This document shows, piece by piece, positions 7,603-10,047 of a stretch of DNA of 10,047 bases. The DNA is from JARYMI01 sp037444845. Its GTDB lineage: Bacteria > Acidobacteriota > Aminicenantia > Aminicenantales > UBA8522. Under the pieces are notes generated by a model that did no database searches, was not told where the DNA came from, and worked only from the letters and a program-made list of their open reading frames with translations. Position numbers and translations under genes: made by a program. The stretch covers positions 1 through 10,047 of the forward strand of contig JBBILQ010000079.1 of NCBI GenBank assembly GCA_037444845.1. Reading direction: 5' to 3'. Numbering within the stretch: the stretch's first letter is position 1; the number at the start of each line of letters is the position of its first letter.

Positions 7603-8397
7603 ATGTCAAACCAACTTCCAGAACCAAAAGAAAACGACAATATAGATTGCCACCTGCAGCAGGTTGGAATGGGTACTCTTATATGCCGAGCAGCGCGACA
7701 AACTGGAGATAAAACTACGAATGAGGTTAATCCAACTATTTGCTTCAATTGTCCTGCTGGAAAGATTTTTCGGGAAGTCGGTTGCGATGCAGTTATTCCG
7801 AAGATTCGAATATATCCATATATAGGTGGCTCTTCAATGAATGTGGAAACTCTCTTTTGTAAGATTCGCAGAAGAGAGACCGTCTTGGATTTTTGCCGCA
7901 CTTGCGGTCTGGTCACGGCTGAAACAACACGACAAATTCTCTCTACAGCCAGAGGGCTTTTCGAAGCTCAAAGTTTTTATTCAGCTTACAAAGATATCGA
8001 GAAAGCTCGAGAGGCAATCCGGGATGGCAATTTTGAAAATGCAGTTACAAGAAGTATTGCATGCCTTGAGAGTGTTATGCGCATTTGTCATGAAAAGTTA
8101 GGGCAACCTTTACCCACTAAAAAACAGGTTTCTGACCTATGGAAATCGACGCGAGATATTCTTCATTTTGATGAACTTGATACTTCCGGTGCAACGTTAA
8201 ACCTAATGAATACTTTGTCAGGCGTTGTAAACCATCTGGGAGGGTTAAGAAATACATTAGGAGATGCTCATGGAAAAGGCATATTTTCACCTGACGTTTC
8301 GGAGAATATTGCAGAGCTTGCTATAAACACTGCTTCAACCATTTCTACGGCAATAATCCGTCGCTTTAATCAGATAAAGAAGGAGGAAGCCAAATGA
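7603..8397 (+). CDS. Abi_C-domain (HEPN-like) putative abortive-infection protein with cysteine-rich N-terminus
   Basis: The 264-residue protein has two parts. Residues 16-101 hold eight cysteines (16, 28, 47, 50, 61, 86, 98, 101), including CFNC, GC and CRTCG, which probably bind zinc. Residues about 115-255 resemble the abortive-infection C-terminal family (Abi_C). There is a helical core (NAVTRSIACLESVMRICHEKLG), then LGGLRNTLGDAHGKG and a final helix of the ELAINTAST type. R216-N...H223 fits the HEPN nuclease signature R-x4-6-H, so RNA cleavage is possible but not shown. AGGAGG (7591-7596) lies 6 nt before the ATG. The stop overlaps the next start as ATGA, so the zinc-ribbon gene was translationally coupled. 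AT-rich codon use differs from the genes before 7584, indicating transfer. A phage-defence role is inferred from the family name and mobile setting. Domain match: fairly sure; function: unproven. Confidence 0.72.
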   Translation: MSNQLPEPKENDNIDCHLQQVGMGTLICRAARQTGDKTTNEVNPTICFNCPAGKIFREVGCDAVIPKIRIYPYIGGSSMNVETLFCKIRRRETVLDFCRTCGLVTAETTRQILSTARGLFEAQSFYSAYKDIEKAREAIRDGNFENAVTRSIACLESVMRICHEKLGQPLPTKKQVSDLWKSTRDILHFDELDTSGATLNLMNTLSGVVNHLGGLRNTLGDAHGKGIFSPDVSENIAELAINTASTISTAIIRRFNQIKKEEAK

Positions 8398-9121
8398 GTG
8401 AAATTAGGATGAACCTTTCATTTCCTCTAGCCTGGACTATTCACGAAATGAAAGGAAAAAATCCCCTCTCCCCATGTGGGAGAGGGTCGGGGTGAGGGGG
8501 ATCATTCAAAGATTCCCCCTCCCCTCTATCCCCTCCCGCCAGGGGAGGGGGCGTTTTATCGTATCATTTTGTGAATAGATCAGGCTAGATGATGACAGAT
8601 TCTTCAGAAGAGAATGTCCTCTTTGTCATAAAGAATTTAAGGTCTTATTAGAAAAAGAGGAGTTAACAGATCTTGCTCAGAAAGGTATAGATTCCTTTAT
8701 GATCGACCTAAAAAAAGAGACAACGGATTTAGATGAGGATGAACGTTCAGAAACTGAATTTACCTGTCCTTACTGTGGACAACGGGCGCCCAGCGATAGT
8801 TGGTGGAAACAAGAACAGCTTGCCTACGTGGGCATTGTCGCCAAAAACGTTATGGCAAAGATGGTAAATGAAAATCTCATCCGTCCACTTAAAAGAACTT
8901 TTCGAAGATCTGGTTCTGGTATGGTTTCTATACGGTTTGAAGGCAAGGAGATGGAACAACAAGAACCATGGATATCTCCTGAAGTCAATGATATGGTGAT
9001 ATTTGATCTTCCGTGCTGTCAACGTAAGATAAGAATAGAGGAAAATTGGTCGGATGTAGTATATTGCTTCTTTTGTGGATTTCCACATGAACATAAAAAT
9101 ACAGAAACGAACGGCGTATAA
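8394..9121 (+). pseudogene. Zinc-ribbon protein gene split by a MITE-like insertion
   Basis: The gene starts at ATG 8394 in an ATGA overlap with the Abi_C gene. Codons 1-12 read through 8429, then the insertion adds foreign codons and a TGA at 8493-8495. Joining 8394-8426 directly to 8585-9121 restores one uninterrupted 189-residue frame. The junction reads NLSFPLDDDRFFRRECPLC, a natural sequence. The restored protein has Cys pairs CPLC (22, 25), CPYC (72, 75), CC (155, 156) and CFFC (172, 175), consistent with two zinc ribbons around a charged alpha/beta middle. An ATG at 8699 could give the last 140 residues alone, but this would lose the first Cys pair and has no convincing ribosome site. 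The TAA lies inside the left arm of the attC-like palindrome. Function is unknown; coupling to the Abi_C gene suggests a partner, regulator or sensor subunit. Confidence 0.75.
8427..8588 (+). mobile_element. MITE-like palindromic element (158 bp plus duplicated CTAG)
   Basis: Near-perfect 25-bp terminal inverted repeats lie at 8427-8451 and 8564-8588 (22 of 25 matching), both bounded by CTAG. Removing one CTAG plus the element rejoins the split zinc-ribbon gene in frame, so CTAG (or the inner TA) is the target duplication. A 4-bp YTAR-type or TA target fits several DDE families, such as IS5-type or IS630-type; the parent IS is not identified. The interior codes for nothing and is a chain of C/G-rich hairpins: 8464-8472 with 8478-8486, 8494-8501 with 8514-8521, and 8530-8537 with 8543-8550. 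These resemble the common intergenic ccctctcccc-type repeats. Confidence 0.8.
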
Positions 9122-9210
9122 CAGAGCGTATCTGGCTACGTGCCTTCGGCACTCCGCCCAAGTCCAGCCGAAAAGCTGGACTTCAGATACGCTCGGAACA
9201 GTTATACGCC
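9113..9210 (+). repeat. attC-like (integron cassette type) long palindrome
   Basis: The outer arms GGCGTATAAC (9113-9122) and GTTATACGCC (9201-9210) are perfect inverted repeats. A second perfect 11-bp pair lies inside (9124-9134 with 9184-9194). The tip carries two hairpins: GTGCC/GGCAC (9140-9152) and a 9-bp stem with a CGAAAA loop (9160-9183). This two-step stem with unpaired bases between the steps is how integron attC sites fold. The ends GTATAAC and GTTATAC are close to RYYYAAC and GTTRRRY, each with one off-consensus position. The zinc-ribbon stop codon lies in the left arm, as is common in cassettes. Deviations: the unpaired spacers are unequal (1 versus 6 nt) and no integrase or second attC is in view. 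It could instead be a transcription terminator-like or other palindromic repeat. Confidence 0.5.
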
Positions 9211-9238
9211 ATGCCATCTCTAAAAGGAAAGTGATGAA

Positions 9239-9697
9239 ATGATGAGAAAAATCAAAGTATATTTAGACACATCTGTCATTTCGGCGTTGTTCGATGAAAC
9301 AAACCCCGAAAGAAAATCGCTTACCGAAGCTTTTTTCAAAGAGGTAGAAAATTTTGAAGTCTATATCTCAGAAGTTGTTGATGTGGAGATTGAAAGAACA
9401 CTTGATATAGGTCTTCGGAATAAAATGAAAGAGGTATCATCAAAATATTCTATGCTTACCTTAACCGATGATGTTGAATGGTTAGCGAATGAGTATATTC
9501 GGTACGAAGCCATCCCCAGAGGTTATCCTGAAGATGTTTACCACATTGCAATCGTCGTTATAAACGAAATAGATTTTCTTTTGAGTTGGAACTTCAAGCA
9601 CATTGTAAGGCGAAAGACAAAAGAGGTAGTGAGAATGGTAAATACTATCCATAGGCTTAAGCAGGTCGAAATTATGACACCTGCCGAACTGTTGTAG
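9239..9697 (+). CDS. PIN-domain ribonuclease, VapC-like toxin candidate
   Basis: The 152-residue protein has the PIN layout: VYLDTSVISALF with Asp10, then ISEVVDVEIERT with Glu50, then PEDVYHIAIA-like PEDVYHIA with Asp99 and His102, then IDFLLSWNFKHI with Asp112 and Asn118. These acidic residues form the Mg-dependent RNase site in this family, so it should be active. Its length suits a stand-alone toxin-type PIN protein. ATG 9239 is preceded by AAGGA (9224-9228) at 10 nt; ATG 9242 would cost one residue. A small gene starts 11 bases after its stop, with TAGGAGG spanning the stop codon, so the two are coupled. Codon use is AT-rich like the rest of the accessory block. A toxin-antitoxin role is inferred from fold and arrangement; here the partner is downstream, whereas classical VapB antitoxins lie upstream. 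Confidence 0.82.
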   Translation: MMRKIKVYLDTSVISALFDETNPERKSLTEAFFKEVENFEVYISEVVDVEIERTLDIGLRNKMKEVSSKYSMLTLTDDVEWLANEYIRYEAIPRGYPEDVYHIAIVVINEIDFLLSWNFKHIVRRKTKEVVRMVNTIHRLKQVEIMTPAELL

Positions 9698-9708
9698 GAG
9701 GCAATAAT

Positions 9709-9927
9709 ATGTGTAATAAAATTACAGAGAAAGAGTTAGAAGAGATAAAGAAAACGGTTGAGGAAGAATTCCCTAATGACCCGGCACTTCAGCACGTCCA
9801 TATAGCAAGAAAAATCATTGCTAAGGAAGCAAAGCTTGCAGGAAAGGGTTATTTTGATTTCCTCAAGTCGCAGAAAAAACGTGTACGCTCTAAGAAGGGG
9901 GGGTTCGGACTGCACCCCAAAACTTGA
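9709..9927 (+). CDS. Small helical partner of the PIN protein, C-terminus overwritten by an IS
   Basis: The frame gives 72 residues, starting 7 nt after GGAGG that overlaps the PIN stop. The N-terminal part is charged and helix-forming (KELEEIKKTVEEEF), followed by PALQHVHIARKIIAKEAKLAG and YFDFLKSQKK. It resembles small antitoxin-like proteins in size and charge, but I do not recognise a named family or a DNA-binding motif. From about codon 64 (near 9900) the frame runs into the left end of the insertion sequence. The last residues (GFGLHPKT) are therefore IS-encoded and the natural C-terminus is lost. Whether it still neutralises the PIN protein cannot be judged. Confidence 0.55.
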   Translation: MCNKITEKELEEIKKTVEEEFPNDPALQHVHIARKIIAKEAKLAGKGYFDFLKSQKKRVRSKKGGFGLHPKT

Positions 9928-9953
9928 ACCACCCCCAGTGCTAATGCTATAAT
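9924..9953 (+). promoter_or_regulatory. Insertion-sequence promoter
   Basis: TTGAAC (9924-9929), an 18-bp spacer and a perfect TATAAT (9948-9953), placed just inside the IS end and reading into the transposase ORF. The start of transcription should be near 9960. Confidence 0.65.
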
Positions 9954-9996
9954 AGACATCATCAGAGGGACGAGAAGCCCTTCATGGAGGCTGATG

Positions 9997-10047
9997 ATGT
10001 CATCAAAACACAGCAAGCGGTACACGCCTCACTTGAAGTTTCAGATT
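9997..10047 (+). CDS. Transposase OrfA N-terminus, IS3/IS911-type HTH (partial)
   Basis: Only the first 17 codons are in the window. They read SSKHSKRYTPHLKFQI after the start, matching the typical opening K-R/K-Y-(T/S)-P-x-(F/L)-K-F of IS3-family OrfA helix-turn-helix proteins. GGAGG (9986-9990) lies 6 nt before this ATG; the ATG at 9994 is in frame and would add one residue. OrfA would bind the IS ends and normally joins OrfB, which carries the DDE integrase domain, by programmed frameshift. Neither the rest of OrfA nor OrfB can be seen. Confidence 0.6.
   Translation, partial: MSSKHSKRYTPHLKFQI

Larger units (their letters stand above)
9904..10047 (+). mobile_element. Left end of an IS3-family-like insertion sequence (continues beyond the window)
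   Basis: The stretch ttcggactgcaccccaaaac followed by ttgaacc has the look of an IS3-family terminal inverted repeat (tg...ctg-a/c-ccccaaaa...ttg-ac type). It is followed by a promoter and the start of a transposase-like ORF. The outer boundary is only approximate (9900-9910), because the other end and the target duplication lie outside the window. It interrupts the small gene at 9709. Confidence 0.6.

Noticed and set aside
7584..7700. GH2 gene continuing after a frameshift
   Set aside because: The alternative frames after 7584 read Cys/Gln/Asn-rich sequence with no resemblance to the next GH2 strand, and a good ribosome site plus new gene follow at once.
8460..8560. CRISPR-like or tandem-repeat array from the repeated C- and G-rich tracts
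   Set aside because: The tracts are inverted hairpin arms of one element, not regularly spaced direct repeats with unique spacers.
8699..9121. A stand-alone 140-residue zinc-finger gene starting at 8699
   Set aside because: The same frame is open further upstream with a CPLC motif and rejoins the coupled start at 8394 when the MITE is removed, so 8699 is an internal Met of a split gene.
9113..9210. Rho-independent terminator
   Set aside because: The stems are far longer than usual, branched at the tip, and not followed by a T tract.

Overview
The window looks like chromosome from an uncultured, diderm (Gram-negative-type), anaerobic fermenter. A Candidatus Aminicenantes or other Acidobacteriota-like lineage is my best guess. 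It rests on the outer-membrane beta-barrel pair, the ferredoxin-linked keto-acid oxidoreductase with an ADP-forming acyl-CoA synthetase, and the general codon style. No rRNA or other taxonomic marker is present, so this is inference.

Layout. (1) 1-2231: two tandem paralogous outer-membrane beta-barrel genes, the first cut by the window edge. (2) 2251-6987: a consensus-like promoter, then an energy-conserving operon: iorA, iorB and a fused ADP-forming acyl-CoA synthetase. Together they should convert aryl (or other) 2-oxo acids from amino-acid transamination to acyl-CoA plus reduced ferredoxin, then to free acid plus ATP. A possible 27-codon leader ORF carries consecutive Trp-Tyr-Phe codons and ends in an ATGA overlap with the iorA start. 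(3) 7072-7584: the 5' end of a secreted glycoside hydrolase family 2 gene, cut off after its sugar-binding domain. (4) About 7580-9927: an AT-richer, foreign-looking accessory block. It holds an Abi_C (HEPN-like) protein with a cysteine-rich N-terminus, a translationally coupled zinc-ribbon gene split by a 158-bp MITE-like insertion, a 98-bp attC-like palindrome that contains the zinc-ribbon stop codon, and a PIN-domain toxin-like gene with a small downstream partner. (5) About 9904-10047: the left end of an IS3-family-like insertion sequence, with its own promoter and the start of its first transposase ORF. It has overwritten the end of the small partner gene.

The most novel part is the accessory block. 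The Abi_C protein and its zinc-ribbon partner form a plausible, poorly described two-gene defence module. Its second gene can be restored exactly in silico by removing the MITE and one CTAG copy. The attC-like fold raises the possibility that these genes travelled as integron-type cassettes. Other points of interest are an IorA without its C-terminal ferredoxin domain, an acyl-CoA synthetase in beta-then-alpha order with both phosphohistidine motifs, and the aromatic-codon leader.
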